A stretch of DNA of 61,613 bases from Arthrobacter silviterrae (GCF_011045165.1 NZ_JAAKZI010000029.1:1-61613); one strand, 5' to 3'. Counted from the first letter of the stretch, positions 1-8,867 are shown. The notes: generated from the sequence alone by a model not told the origin. Program-made: numbers and translations.

Positions 1-39
1 GGGCCGGGGACGCGCCGAAAGTGCGTTGCAGGATTGAGG

Positions 40-1428
<1,389 letters not shown>

Positions 1429-1472
1429 TCACTGGCAATCTTCCAGTCGTCCCATGACTAAATCCAATTCCT

Positions 1473-1497
1473 CTTGCATGCTGATACGGCATGCAAG
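1473..1497. repeat. 9-bp perfect inverted repeat upstream of gdhA
   Basis: CTTGCATGC (1473-1481) and GCATGCAAG (1489-1497) are exact reverse complements around a seven-base centre. The dyad lies in the 175-base gap between the end of the ArsR-type gene and gdhA, both on the minus strand. No T-run follows it on either strand, so it looks more like a protein-binding site than a terminator. Nothing else recognisable occupies this gap apart from the gdhA ribosome site. Confidence 0.45.
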
Positions 1498-1555
1498 ATC
1501 CTGCAGATATGTGGCGTGCAGCGAGGTGCTGGGGCCGATCGCCCTGCCGGTCCTG

Positions 1556-2152
1556 TTAGTCCTTGCGCCGCCTGAAAGTGGGCAGGTTGGCCAGCAGGTC
1601 CGCCGCCTTGTTCGCCGCGCGGCCCACACTACGGGTGATCTGCTGCTGCACGGTGCCTTCGTGTTCGCCGCCAACAAGCACGACGGCGGCCGCCGCTGCT
1701 GGCGCGCCTGTCACCGCCGGAGTGGCTGGGGTGGTGGGGGCTGCCGTCACCGCCGGGGCGGCCGGAGTGGGCGCGGCCGGAGTCGGCACGCTTGGAACAC
1801 CAGCCGTTGCAGCCGGCGTGGCGGCAATGCGGGGAGTTCCACTGCGCTGGGCGGTGGCGTGTGTGGCAGTGGCGTGGGGGGCGGCTGTGATGCCCGCCCC
1901 CAGCCCGTCCAGCCACGCGGAGACGAGGGAGAGGGGTTTGGTGTTGATGCTGTAGAACCGCTTCTGGCCCTGGGCCTGCATGGTCACCACGCCGGCTTCC
2001 CGGAGCACGCGCAGATGCTTCGAAACGGTGGGCTGGGAGACGCCCAGTTCCTCCACCAGCTCGCCCACGGCCTTGTGCTCTTTGGCCAGCGCTTCAAGAA
2101 TGTCCCGGCGGGTACGTTCGGCAATAACGGAAAACAATTCTTCTACTGGCAT
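1556..2152 (-). CDS. ArsR-family transcriptional regulator with Ala/Pro/Thr-rich tail
   Basis: A winged helix-turn-helix DNA-binding regulator. Residues 1-75 carry the ArsR fold: an RRDILEAL helix, the recognition segment VSQPTVSKHLRVLREAG and a QGQKRFYSI wing. No CXC metal motif is visible, so a metal sensor role is not supported. From about residue 95 the protein becomes an Ala/Pro/Thr-rich low-complexity stretch and ends in a short basic tail containing ITRSVGRAANKAADLLANLP. That tail is unusual, since ArsR proteins are normally near 100 residues. The start is favoured by a leaderless arrangement: TAGGGT at 2159-2164 (minus strand), six bases, then ATG. The regulated genes are unknown; gdhA downstream is the nearest. 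Confidence 0.85.
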   Translation of the reverse strand: MPVEELFSVIAERTRRDILEALAKEHKAVGELVEELGVSQPTVSKHLRVLREAGVVTMQAQGQKRFYSINTKPLSLVSAWLDGLGAGITAAPHATATHATAQRSGTPRIAATPAATAGVPSVPTPAAPTPAAPAVTAAPTTPATPAVTGAPAAAAAVVLVGGEHEGTVQQQITRSVGRAANKAADLLANLPTFRRRKD

Positions 2153-2282
2153 TCCACCACCCTAGCGACATATGCCGAATCCAGCATCTTGGGAACGCCT
2201 CTCCCGCGACCACCTGCTGCCCGGAGGCGGTGCGGGCGTCCGCTTGGCTGGTGCCGACAATCCGGGAGATCGAACCGCCACT

Positions 2283-3494
2283 TCAGTCGAACCACGGGTC
2301 CAGCCCGTACAGCGGAAACACTGCCTTCCGCGTGGCCATGACGGTCCTGTCCAGGGCATCGGAAGGGTTGTAGCCAACCTCCCAGGAACGCCACCACGTG
2401 TCCGCGTCCTCACCCATCAGCTGCGGTGCGTCCCTCCCGTACCGTTCGCGGACATGTTCGCGCCACGGTTCAGGCACGGGCGTGCGCAACGGGACGGGCT
2501 GTCCTGTGGCGATGGCCATGAGGTGCGACCACACCCGCGGGACGACGTCGACAATGTTGTACCCGCCGCCGCCCACGGCAAGCCACCGGCCCCCGCACGT
2601 GCTCTGCGCCAGGTCCGCAATGCTCAGGGCGGCCTCTCGCTGGGCGTCAACACTGGTGTTCAGGTGGGACAGCGCGTCGCTGCGGTGGGAGTCGCAGCCG
2701 TGCTGGCTGACAATGACCTCCGGCGCGAAGGCCTTGACCAGCTGCGGGACCACGGCGTGGAACGCCCTCAGCCAGCCGCCGTCGCCCGTGTGGGCAGGCA
2801 GGGCGACGTTCACGGCGGAACCCAGCGCCTGCGGGCCGCCGATTTCATTGGCGAACCCTGTGCCGGGGAACAAGGTCATGCCGGACTCGTGGAGGGAGAT
2901 GGTCAGCACCCGGGGATCGTCCCAAAAGATGCCCTGGGTCCCGTCGCCGTGGTGGGCGTCAATGTCGATGTAGGCCACCTTGGCAACACCTGCCTCCAGC
3001 AGACGCACCACAGCCATGGCGGCGTCGTTGTAGATGCAAAAGCCGCTTGCCTTCTCCCTCGAGGCGTGGTGCATGCCCCCGCCAAAGTTCACGGCCCGCA
3101 CGGCGGCACCTGAGATGATGGCGTCGGCAGCCACGAGGGATCCCCCGGCCAGCCGGGCGCCGGCCTCGTGCATTCCGGCGAAGGCCGGGTCGTCCTCGGT
3201 GCCCAGCCCGCGGTCCGGATCGCTGCGGGAGGGGTCCTCCCCCACGTGCCGCACCGCGGCAATGTAGCCGCGGCTGTGCACGGTGGCCAGTTCGTCGTCG
3301 GAGGCCGCCCGGGCGTGCTCCACCCTCACTTGCGGCAGGTCCAGGATGCCCAGCTCCCTGGCCAGGCGAGCCGTCAGGTCCAGGCGCTTTGGCGACATGG
3401 GGTGATTGGGGCCAAAATTGTACGCAGACATGGCTGCATCGCAGACTATGCTTGTCGGGATGGCCGCTGGCCCTGGGCTGGCAAATGATGACAT
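2283..3494 (-). CDS. acuC: AcuC-type deacetylase (histone deacetylase family)
   Basis: Zinc-dependent lysine deacetylase-like protein of the acetoin-utilization AcuC family; Bacillus AcuC deacetylates acetyl-CoA synthetase. Family motifs: the N-terminal YNFGPNHPMSPKRL, the paired histidines in GGGMHHASREKASGF, the metal-binding YIDIDAHHGDGTQ, a second HESG segment, and GGGGYN near the C-terminus. At 403 residues it has family length. The ATG at 3494 is preferred over that at 3431 because the residues just before YNFGP are normally conserved, and because TAGCCT lies seven bases upstream of 3494 (leaderless). Its 5' end overlaps the start of the divergent ktrB. An acs gene, whose product is the classical AcuC substrate, lies 28 kb away. 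Confidence 0.9.
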   Translation of the reverse strand: MSSFASPGPAAIPTSIVCDAAMSAYNFGPNHPMSPKRLDLTARLARELGILDLPQVRVEHARAASDDELATVHSRGYIAAVRHVGEDPSRSDPDRGLGTEDDPAFAGMHEAGARLAGGSLVAADAIISGAAVRAVNFGGGMHHASREKASGFCIYNDAAMAVVRLLEAGVAKVAYIDIDAHHGDGTQGIFWDDPRVLTISLHESGMTLFPGTGFANEIGGPQALGSAVNVALPAHTGDGGWLRAFHAVVPQLVKAFAPEVIVSQHGCDSHRSDALSHLNTSVDAQREAALSIADLAQSTCGGRWLAVGGGGYNIVDVVPRVWSHLMAIATGQPVPLRTPVPEPWREHVRERYGRDAPQLMGEDADTWWRSWEVGYNPSDALDRTVMATRKAVFPLYGLDPWFD

Positions 3495-3507
3495 CCATCA
3501 CAGGCTA
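3447..3507. promoter_or_regulatory. Overlapping divergent promoters of acuC and ktrB
   Basis: On the plus strand TATGCT (3447-3452) matches TANNNT and predicts a transcript start near 3459. On the minus strand TAGCCT (3502-3507) stands seven bases from the acuC ATG at 3494. The two predicted transcripts face away from each other but start inside one another, so their 5' ends would be complementary for about 35 bases. An ATG at 3460, seven bases after the plus-strand element, opens a 43-codon frame that closes at 3591 and overlaps ktrB in another phase. Confidence 0.4.
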
Positions 3508-4987
3508 CCCAACCGGGCACGGCTTTGCCGTATCGGCAAGGACACAGGGAATCACCTCGGGCAGGAAGGGCAGCACGGCATTGGCCACTAAAAGCACCCT
3601 CCCCGCAACCGGCCACCGGTGGCCGCTGGCCGCAGTTGTCACGGTGCGCGACTTTGTGGACAAGGTTGCCAACAGCTCCCCCGCCAGGCTTGCCCTCATC
3701 GTCTTTGCCCTGGTCATACTGGCCTTCACCCTTGCCCTGTCCCTGCCGGCCGCGGCCCGCGACGGGCACGCCACTGCCTTCCACGACGCGCTCTTCACAG
3801 CCGTCTCCGCCGTGTGCGTCACGGGCCTGACCACGGTTTCCACCGCCCTCCACTGGTCCTTCTTCGGCCAGCTGGTAATCCTGATCGGCATCTTTGTGGG
3901 CGGCCTGGGCATCCTGACCCTGGCCTCGCTCATGTCGCTGATGGTCAGCAAGCGCCTGGGCGTGCGCGGCAAGCTCATCGCCCAGGAGGCCATGAACGCC
4001 GGACGCCTGGGCGAGGTGGGCACGCTGCTGCGGATCGTCATCAGCACCTCCGTGGCCATTGAAGTGGTGCTGGCGCTGGCCATGGCGCCACGGTTCCTGG
4101 TCCTGGGCGAGTCCCTCCCGCAGGCCATCTGGCACGCCACATTTTATTCAATCTCCTCCTTTAACAACGCCGGTTTCACCCCCCATTCCGACGGCGTGGT
4201 GCCGTACGAGGCGGACCTGTGGATCCTGGTTCCGTTGATGATTGGCGGCTTTGTGGGCAGCCTGGGCTTCCCCGTGCTCATGGTGCTGCTGGCCACCGGA
4301 TTCCGGTTCAAGAAGTGGACGCTGCACGCCAAGCTCACCATCCAGGTCTCCCTCATGCTGCTGGTGGCCGGTGCGGTGCTGTGGGGGGCCATGGAATGGA
4401 CCAATCCGGCCACCATCGGCAACATGAGCCTGGGCGACAAGATCACGCACTCGATTTTCGCGTCGGTCATGACCCGTTCCCTGGGCTTCAACCTGGTGGA
4501 CATGAATTCCATGCACCCCTCCACCATGCTGCTCACCGACGCCCTCATGTTTGTGGGCGGCGGCTCCGCCTCCACGGCCGGCGGCATCAAGGTCACCACA
4601 CTGGCCGTCATGTTTCTGGCCATTGTGGCCGAAGCCCGCGGCGACAACGACGTCAAGATCTACGGGCGCACCATCCCCCAGGGCACCATGCGCGTGGCCA
4701 TCTCCGTGATCATGATGGGTGCCACGCTGGTCATGGTTGCCTGCGGCCTCCTGCTGGCCATCTCCGGCCAGAGCCTGGACCGGGTGCTGTTTGAAACCAT
4801 CTCCGCCTTTGCCACCGTGGGGCTCAGCACGGGGCTCTCCAGCGAGCTGCCGCCGTCGGGCGTCTATGTCCTGTGCGCCATGATGTTCTTCGGCCGCGTC
4901 GGTTCCATCACCCTCGCCGCGGCCCTGGCCCTGCGCCAGCGCCGCCAGCTGTACCACTACCCGGAAGAGAGGCCGATCATTGGCTGA
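3485..4987 (+). CDS. ktrB: Potassium uptake protein, KtrB/TrkH family membrane subunit
   Basis: Integral membrane subunit of a Ktr/Trk potassium transporter, about 500 residues. The four M1-P-M2 repeats carry degenerate selectivity loops: VSAVCVTGLTTV, SSFNNAGFTPHSD, MTRSLGFNLVDM with the adjacent GGGSASTAGGIKVTT, and ISAFATVGLSTG; each has the conserved glycine. The first membrane helix begins only about 65 residues in, so the true start may be later than the first in-frame ATG pair at 3485/3488; a GTG at 3643 is one alternative. The stop overlaps the start of the RCK-domain gene, indicating coupled translation of the channel and its gating subunit. Ion specificity (K+ alone or with Na+) cannot be read from sequence. 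Confidence 0.9.
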   Translation: MMTSITGYPTGHGFAVSARTQGITSGRKGSTALATKSTLPATGHRWPLAAVVTVRDFVDKVANSSPARLALIVFALVILAFTLALSLPAAARDGHATAFHDALFTAVSAVCVTGLTTVSTALHWSFFGQLVILIGIFVGGLGILTLASLMSLMVSKRLGVRGKLIAQEAMNAGRLGEVGTLLRIVISTSVAIEVVLALAMAPRFLVLGESLPQAIWHATFYSISSFNNAGFTPHSDGVVPYEADLWILVPLMIGGFVGSLGFPVLMVLLATGFRFKKWTLHAKLTIQVSLMLLVAGAVLWGAMEWTNPATIGNMSLGDKITHSIFASVMTRSLGFNLVDMNSMHPSTMLLTDALMFVGGGSASTAGGIKVTTLAVMFLAIVAEARGDNDVKIYGRTIPQGTMRVAISVIMMGATLVMVACGLLLAISGQSLDRVLFETISAFATVGLSTGLSSELPPSGVYVLCAMMFFGRVGSITLAAALALRQRRQLYHYPEERPIIG

Positions 4988-5666
4988 CAAGGTAAATTCC
5001 AGCAACCGCCCGCCGCACAATGCACCGGTCCTGGTCATTGGCCTGGGGCGCTTTGGCGCGGCCACGGCACACCAGCTGGTCAAGCAGGGCCGGGAAGTGC
5101 TCGCCATTGAACGGGACCCCGCCCTGGTGCAGAAGTGGGCCGGCGTGCTCACCCATGTGGTGGAGGCCGACGCCACGAACATCGACGCGCTGCGCCAGCT
5201 GGGGGCACAGGACTTCAGTTCCGCCGTCGTGGGTGTGGGCACGTCCATCGAGTCCAGCGTGCTCATCACGGTGAACCTGGTGGACCTGGGCATCGCGCAC
5301 CTGTGGGTCAAGGCCATCACGCAGTCGCACGGCAAGATCCTGACCCGCATTGGCGCCAACCACGTCATCTACCCGGAGGCCGACGCCGGCGTCCGCGCCG
5401 CACACCTGGTGGGCGGGCGCATGCTGGACTTCATCGAGTTCGACGACGACTTCGCGATCGTGAAAATGTACCCGCCGAAGGAGACCCAGGGGTTCACGCT
5501 GGAGGAATCCAAGGTCCGCTCCAAGTACGGCGTCACGGTGGTCGGCGTGAAGTCCCCCGGCGAGGACTTCACCTACGCGCAGCCGCACACCCGCGTCTCC
5601 GGCCGCGACATGCTCATCGTTTCCGGCTACGTCGACCTGCTGGAACGGTTCGCCGCGCGGCCCTGA
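4980..5666 (+). CDS. ktrA: Potassium uptake regulatory subunit, KtrA/TrkA family
   Basis: Cytoplasmic regulator that forms a ring under KtrB and gates it upon nucleotide binding. The RCK N-domain starts with VLVIGLGRFGAATAHQL (residues about 17-33, GxGxxG Rossmann loop); an acidic residue in AIERDP ends the second strand. The C-terminal half, from about 140, resembles an RCK-C domain (GFTLEESKVRSKYGVTVVGVK). Start: TTG at 4980, overlapping the ktrB stop by eight bases; a downstream in-frame ATG is not available before the Rossmann fold. The 228-residue length is that of single-RCK KtrA proteins rather than the double-RCK TrkA of E. coli. Gene order ktrB-ktrA supports one transporter. Confidence 0.9.
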   Translation: MADKVNSSNRPPHNAPVLVIGLGRFGAATAHQLVKQGREVLAIERDPALVQKWAGVLTHVVEADATNIDALRQLGAQDFSSAVVGVGTSIESSVLITVNLVDLGIAHLWVKAITQSHGKILTRIGANHVIYPEADAGVRAAHLVGGRMLDFIEFDDDFAIVKMYPPKETQGFTLEESKVRSKYGVTVVGVKSPGEDFTYAQPHTRVSGRDMLIVSGYVDLLERFAARP

Positions 5667-5729
5667 GTTTTTTTGGCCCGTCTCACGTTTTTTGGCCGGA
5701 CCGCGTCTACAGGGCAAGGAGGTAACACG

Positions 5730-6239
5730 ATGAGCGTGCACACTGTGTTTGATTCACCGATCGGGCTGCTCACGGCCGTGGCGAACGACGACGGGCTGGC
5801 GGCCGTGTACATGGCGGAGCACAAGCGTCGGCCGGGTGGGGAGACGTTTGGCCCGCTGGTGCCTGCCGCCGCTTCGCCCGTCCTGGCGGCAACGCGGGAA
5901 CAGCTGGGCGAATACTTTGCCGGCCAGCGCCGCGAGTTTTCCATCCCCCTGGCCCCGGCTGGGAATCCGTTCCAGCACCGCGTGTGGGATGCGCTGCGCC
6001 TGATTCCCTACGGCGAGCTGCGCACGTATGGCGAGCTGGCGGAAATGCTGGGCGACCGTTCCATGGCCCAGGCCGTGGGTTCTGCCAACGGCCGCAATCC
6101 CATCAGCATCATTGTCCCGTGCCACCGCGTAGTGGGCGCCGACTGTTCCCTGGTGGGCTACGCCGGCGGGCTGGACCGCAAGCAGTTCCTGCTGGAGCTG
6201 GAAATTCCATCCCGAACCCACACCGAAGCGCTGTTTTGA
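5730..6239 (+). CDS. ogt: Methylated-DNA--protein-cysteine methyltransferase
   Basis: Suicide repair protein removing alkyl groups from O6-alkylguanine in DNA. It is 169 residues long with the DNA-binding RVWDALRLIPYGELRTYGELA segment, the AVGSANGRNP stretch, and the active-site motif IIVPCHRVVG with acceptor Cys131. The ATG at 5730 follows a strong ribosome site (AAGGAGGT, 5716-5723); upstream in-frame codons lack one and are not needed by the fold. The gene leads a three-gene set: its stop overlaps the TTG start of an ECF sigma factor, whose stop overlaps a second alkyltransferase gene. Such coupling suggests that repair and transcription control are made in fixed proportion. Confidence 0.93.
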   Translation: MSVHTVFDSPIGLLTAVANDDGLAAVYMAEHKRRPGGETFGPLVPAAASPVLAATREQLGEYFAGQRREFSIPLAPAGNPFQHRVWDALRLIPYGELRTYGELAEMLGDRSMAQAVGSANGRNPISIIVPCHRVVGADCSLVGYAGGLDRKQFLLELEIPSRTHTEALF

Positions 6240-6844
6240 GCAGTCGTGCGGAGGACGGTCCTGCTCACGGGGGCGGTCCCGTTCCGCGCGGCGGTGCCGG
6301 ACTGCCCCCGTTTGAGGCCGTCGTGGCGGCCCACGGAACCGTGGTGCTGAGGGTGTGCCGCGCCCTGGTGGGCGTCCAGGATGCCGACGACGTGTGGCAG
6401 GAAACGTTCCTGGCCGCACTCCGCGCCTATCCGGAATCCGGCGGAATCCGCAACCGCGAGGCCTGGCTGGTCACGATCGCGCGCAACAAGTCAATGGACC
6501 ACCACCGCAGGGCCGGGCGCCTGCCGGTGCCCTCGGGCAACGCCCAAGCCCCGCTTGCCGTTGCCTGGACGGCCACGGCGGGAGCCGTCGCGGCGGCGGC
6601 AGGGGGAGACGACGTCGTGCGTGCCCTGGAAGCCGGCGAGGACGCAGCCATGGTGTGGTCGGCGGTGGCGCTGCTGCCGGAAAAGCAACGCCTGGCCGTG
6701 ATATACCACCACCTGGCCGGGCTGCGGCATGCCGAGGTGGCCGGGCTGCTGGGAAATTCCGAGGCCGCGGCCAGGCGTGCCGCGTCGGACGGCCTGAAGG
6801 CGCTGCGTGTGCAGCTGCTTGGACAAGATAGGGAACAACCATGA
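6236..6844 (+). CDS. ECF-type RNA polymerase sigma factor
   Basis: About 202 residues with the two domains of group 4 sigma factors. Region 2 is seen as DADDVWQETFLAALRAYP followed by AWLVTIARNKSMDHHRR; region 4 as LPEKQRLAVIYHHLAGLRHAEVAGLLG followed by a basic helix AARRAASDGLKALRVQ. They are joined by an Ala/Gly-rich linker. The TTG at 6236 is proposed because it overlaps the ogt stop (TTGA), but a later start is possible since the first 28 residues are low in recognisable sequence. The stop overlaps the next ATG (ATGA at 6841-6844). No anti-sigma gene is adjacent; the flanking genes are both alkyltransferases. The regulon is unknown. Confidence 0.85.
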   Translation: MSSRAEDGPAHGGGPVPRGGAGLPPFEAVVAAHGTVVLRVCRALVGVQDADDVWQETFLAALRAYPESGGIRNREAWLVTIARNKSMDHHRRAGRLPVPSGNAQAPLAVAWTATAGAVAAAAGGDDVVRALEAGEDAAMVWSAVALLPEKQRLAVIYHHLAGLRHAEVAGLLGNSEAAARRAASDGLKALRVQLLGQDREQP

Positions 6845-7461
6845 TCGCAAACCGTGAACTGCCGTCCGAATTGCTGCCGCTGGCCGTGGATGAGGACGGT
6901 GCAGTAGCCCGGTTGAGGGCCGCCCTGCCGGCTGCCGCCGCTGCTGCCGGGCTGGTTGATGTGGCGTACCGGGTGGTTGATTCCCCCGTGGGGCAGCTGC
7001 TGCTCGCGGGCACGGAGGTGGGGCTGGTGCGCGTGGCGTTTTCCCGCGAGGGGCACGATGCCGTGCTGGCTGCGCTGGCTACGACCGTCAGCCCCCGCAT
7101 TCTCCGGGCCCCTTCCCGGCTGGACGCTGCGGCGCGGGAACTGGACGAATATTTTGGCGGCCGGCGGCACTCCTTTGACCTGCCGCTGGACTTCCGGCTG
7201 GCCAATGGCTTCCGGCGGGAGGTGCTGGCCCACCTGCCGGAGATTGGCTACGGCCACACGGCCAGCTACGCCGCCGTGGCCGCACTGACATCCAGCCCCC
7301 GGGCCGTGCGCGCCGTGGGGACCGCGTGCGCCCGCAATCCGCTGCCTCTGGTGCTGCCCTGCCACCGTGTGATCCGCTCCGACGGCAGCCAGGGCGCCTA
7401 TCTGGGCGGCCCCGACGCCAAGGCGCTGCTCCTGGCCCTCGAGGCCGCCCCGCAGCCCTGA
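6841..7461 (+). CDS. Second alkylguanine alkyltransferase-like protein, coupled to the sigma factor
   Basis: 206 residues. The C-terminal domain matches methylated-DNA--cysteine methyltransferases: IGYGHTASYAAVAALTSSP, RAVGTACARNP and the intact active site LPCHRVIRSDGSQGAYLGG with Cys174. The usual RVW at the head of the DNA-binding helix is RREVL here. Residues 1-40, mainly charged and Ala-rich, precede the ordinary N-terminal domain and have no counterpart in the first copy at 5730. The ATGA overlap with the sigma gene is strong evidence of coupling. A working idea is that this copy binds or senses for the sigma factor, since both an extra N-terminus and a retained methyl-acceptor cysteine are present; plain DNA repair is the alternative. 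Confidence 0.85.
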   Translation: MIANRELPSELLPLAVDEDGAVARLRAALPAAAAAAGLVDVAYRVVDSPVGQLLLAGTEVGLVRVAFSREGHDAVLAALATTVSPRILRAPSRLDAAARELDEYFGGRRHSFDLPLDFRLANGFRREVLAHLPEIGYGHTASYAAVAALTSSPRAVRAVGTACARNPLPLVLPCHRVIRSDGSQGAYLGGPDAKALLLALEAAPQP

Positions 7462-7472
7462 CGGGAGCCCCG

Positions 7473-7536
7473 GGAGGACGACGGCGGAGGACGACGGCGG
7501 AGGGCGTGCGGCCCGCTTCACGTGACCCCGCCGCAC
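7473..7536. repeat. 13-bp tandem duplication and inverted repeat between convergent genes
   Basis: GGAGGACGACGGC occurs twice in a row (7473-7485, 7486-7498) just after the alkyltransferase stop. GTGCGGC (7506-7512) and GCCGCAC (7530-7536) then form an inverted repeat with an inner CACGTG, before the end of the opposing proC gene. The dyad may end transcription from both sides, although it has no T-run. Confidence 0.35.
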
Positions 7537-7542
7537 GTGGCC

Positions 7543-8379
7543 CTACTGTGCGCTGAGCTCCTGGGTGATCTGCGCCGCCCGGGCGGCAGCGGCCCGCGCG
7601 CCGGCCAGCACTATGCCCGGCAGGCCTTCCCGGTCAAACGTGGCGATGGCCTGTTCCGTGGTGCCGTTCGGGCTGGTGACACCGCGGCGAAGGGTGGCAG
7701 GATCGGCCCCGGGTTCGGCGAGCATCAGCCCGGCCCCGGCTACGGTTTCGCGGGCCAGGACCTGGGCAACCGCGGGTGCCAGGCCGAAATCCACCGCAGC
7801 GGCGGCCATGGCTTCCGCCAGGTAAAACGCGTAGGCCGGGCCGGAACCGCTGATGGCCGAGACGGCGTCTTGCTGCTCCTCCGGAATGTCCAGGACCACG
7901 CCGGAACCGTCAAATATTTCATGTGCGGCGGCCAGCTGTGCTTCCCCGGCGTGGGAGCCGGCGGATAGGGCCACCACGCCCCGGCCCACCCGCAGCGGCG
8001 TGTTGGGCATGGACCGCACCACCGGCTGGCCGGGACGCAGGGCGCCCTCCAGCTGGGCCAGCGAGACAGCGGCCGCGACGCTGATGACCACGGCGCCGGG
8101 TTCGAGCTCTGCAGCAATTTCCCGGCACAACGCCACCGTTCCCACGGGCTTGACGCCGAGAATCACCACCCCGGCCCCTGCCACGGCCAGTGTGTTCGCG
8201 CTGCTGTCTTCATTGGAGGCCAGCGCCGTGACGCCGTGGGAGTGGGCCAGTTCCTCAGCACGTTCGGGCCGGCGCACCGTCACCGTGACGGCTTGCGGAG
8301 GGGTGCCCGCGGCAAGCAGCCCCGTCAAAATCGCTTCGCCCATTGAACCGCAGCCTAGAAATACAATTTTTTTGGTCAT
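7543..8379 (-). CDS. proC: Pyrroline-5-carboxylate reductase
   Basis: Last step of proline synthesis, NAD(P)H reduction of pyrroline-5-carboxylate. The 278-residue protein starts with the Rossmann motif KKIVFLGCGSMGEAIL, has VVRSMPNTPLRVGRGVVAL in the middle, the AISGSGPAYAFYLAEAM helix, and the C-terminal signature GVTSPNGTTEQAIATF, all diagnostic for ProC. It stands alone between a convergent alkyltransferase operon and the noncoding stretch 8380-8957, consistent with a monocistronic housekeeping gene. Assignment is firm. Confidence 0.96.
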   Translation of the reverse strand: MTKKIVFLGCGSMGEAILTGLLAAGTPPQAVTVTVRRPERAEELAHSHGVTALASNEDSSANTLAVAGAGVVILGVKPVGTVALCREIAAELEPGAVVISVAAAVSLAQLEGALRPGQPVVRSMPNTPLRVGRGVVALSAGSHAGEAQLAAAHEIFDGSGVVLDIPEEQQDAVSAISGSGPAYAFYLAEAMAAAAVDFGLAPAVAQVLARETVAGAGLMLAEPGADPATLRRGVTSPNGTTEQAIATFDREGLPGIVLAGARAAAARAAQITQELSAQ

Positions 8380-8470
8380 GGTCCCATCATTCTTGGCGCG
8401 GGCCCGGCGTGCAACAAATGGATTGCCAGACTTTTCCCAGCCGCACCGGGGCCTTTGCCCAGACAGCCCG

Positions 8471-8610
8471 CCTACTGTCGTAAGTACCTCATAAAGGTGC
8501 GAGTGATGACGGACCGGCGGTTGATTTATCAGCTGTTGGGCCGGAGGCGCCGGAAGCAGTCAGGCATTCCCCCAAGGCCTGGCCCCGCTTCCGGCGTTTC
8601 TCGTTTAAGG
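8471..8610 (+). ncRNA. Candidate small RNA, copy A of a tandem pair
   Basis: A TANNNT element (TACTGT, 8473-8478) is followed by a 29-base block (8481-8509) that recurs with two changes at 8701-8729. Downstream, CGCCGGAAGC (8548-8557) pairs exactly with GCTTCCGGCG (8587-8596); inside, CAGGC and GCCTG form a second stem closed by a loop with five consecutive Cs. The 3' arm is followed by TTTCTCGTTT, a terminator-like tail. Predicted transcript: about 8484 to 8607, roughly 125 bases. A frame open from ATG 8508 to 8646 exists but is not shared with copy B, which stops after seven codons, so the conserved unit is RNA rather than protein. Confidence 0.55.
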
Positions 8611-8690
8611 CTGCGGCTGCGCCCGTCCCGCCCGGAAAATTCTTAACGGCAAACGCACAGCCTGCGCCCCGGTTATTCCCAAAGTGGCGG

Positions 8691-8830
8691 CCTAATGTTT
8701 TAACTACCTCATAAGGGTGCGAGTGATGATCGGATTGGTTTTGTCCTGAAGACCAGTCAAATCGCCGGAGAACTCGCCAGTGTATCCCCCATCCACTGGC
8801 CCCATGTTCTCCGGCGATTTCGCATTTAAG
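8691..8830 (+). ncRNA. Candidate small RNA, copy B of a tandem pair
   Basis: Same plan as the unit 220 bases upstream. TAATGT (8693-8698) is the putative -10 element; 8701-8729 matches copy A at 27 of 29 positions. The hairpin is different in sequence but alike in form: a perfect 13-bp stem (8761-8773 with 8806-8818), an inner stem GCCAGTG/CACTGGC (8776-8782, 8794-8800) and a loop containing CCCCC. TTCGCATTTAAG follows the stem, comparable with TTTCTCGTTTAAG in copy A. Compensated stems with a shared 5' block and shared C-rich loop are what paralogous regulatory RNAs show. The C-loop recalls actinobacterial 6C RNAs, but those have two C-loops and I cannot confirm a relation. Confidence 0.55.
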
Positions 8831-8867
8831 AAGACAAACCCTCCCGCCCAACACAAACCCTCCCTCA

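Noticed and set aside
8508-8646. Coding gene from ATG 8508 in small-RNA copy A
   Set aside because: The paralogous copy stops after seven codons and the conserved part is the 5' block and hairpin form, not the frame.
8496-8830. Group II intron or HEARO-type element, prompted by GTGCG and ATGA in the repeated block
   Set aside because: Units are only about 125 bases, with no domain V-like structure seen, no reverse transcriptase or IscB-type gene, and the block is internal rather than at an element end.
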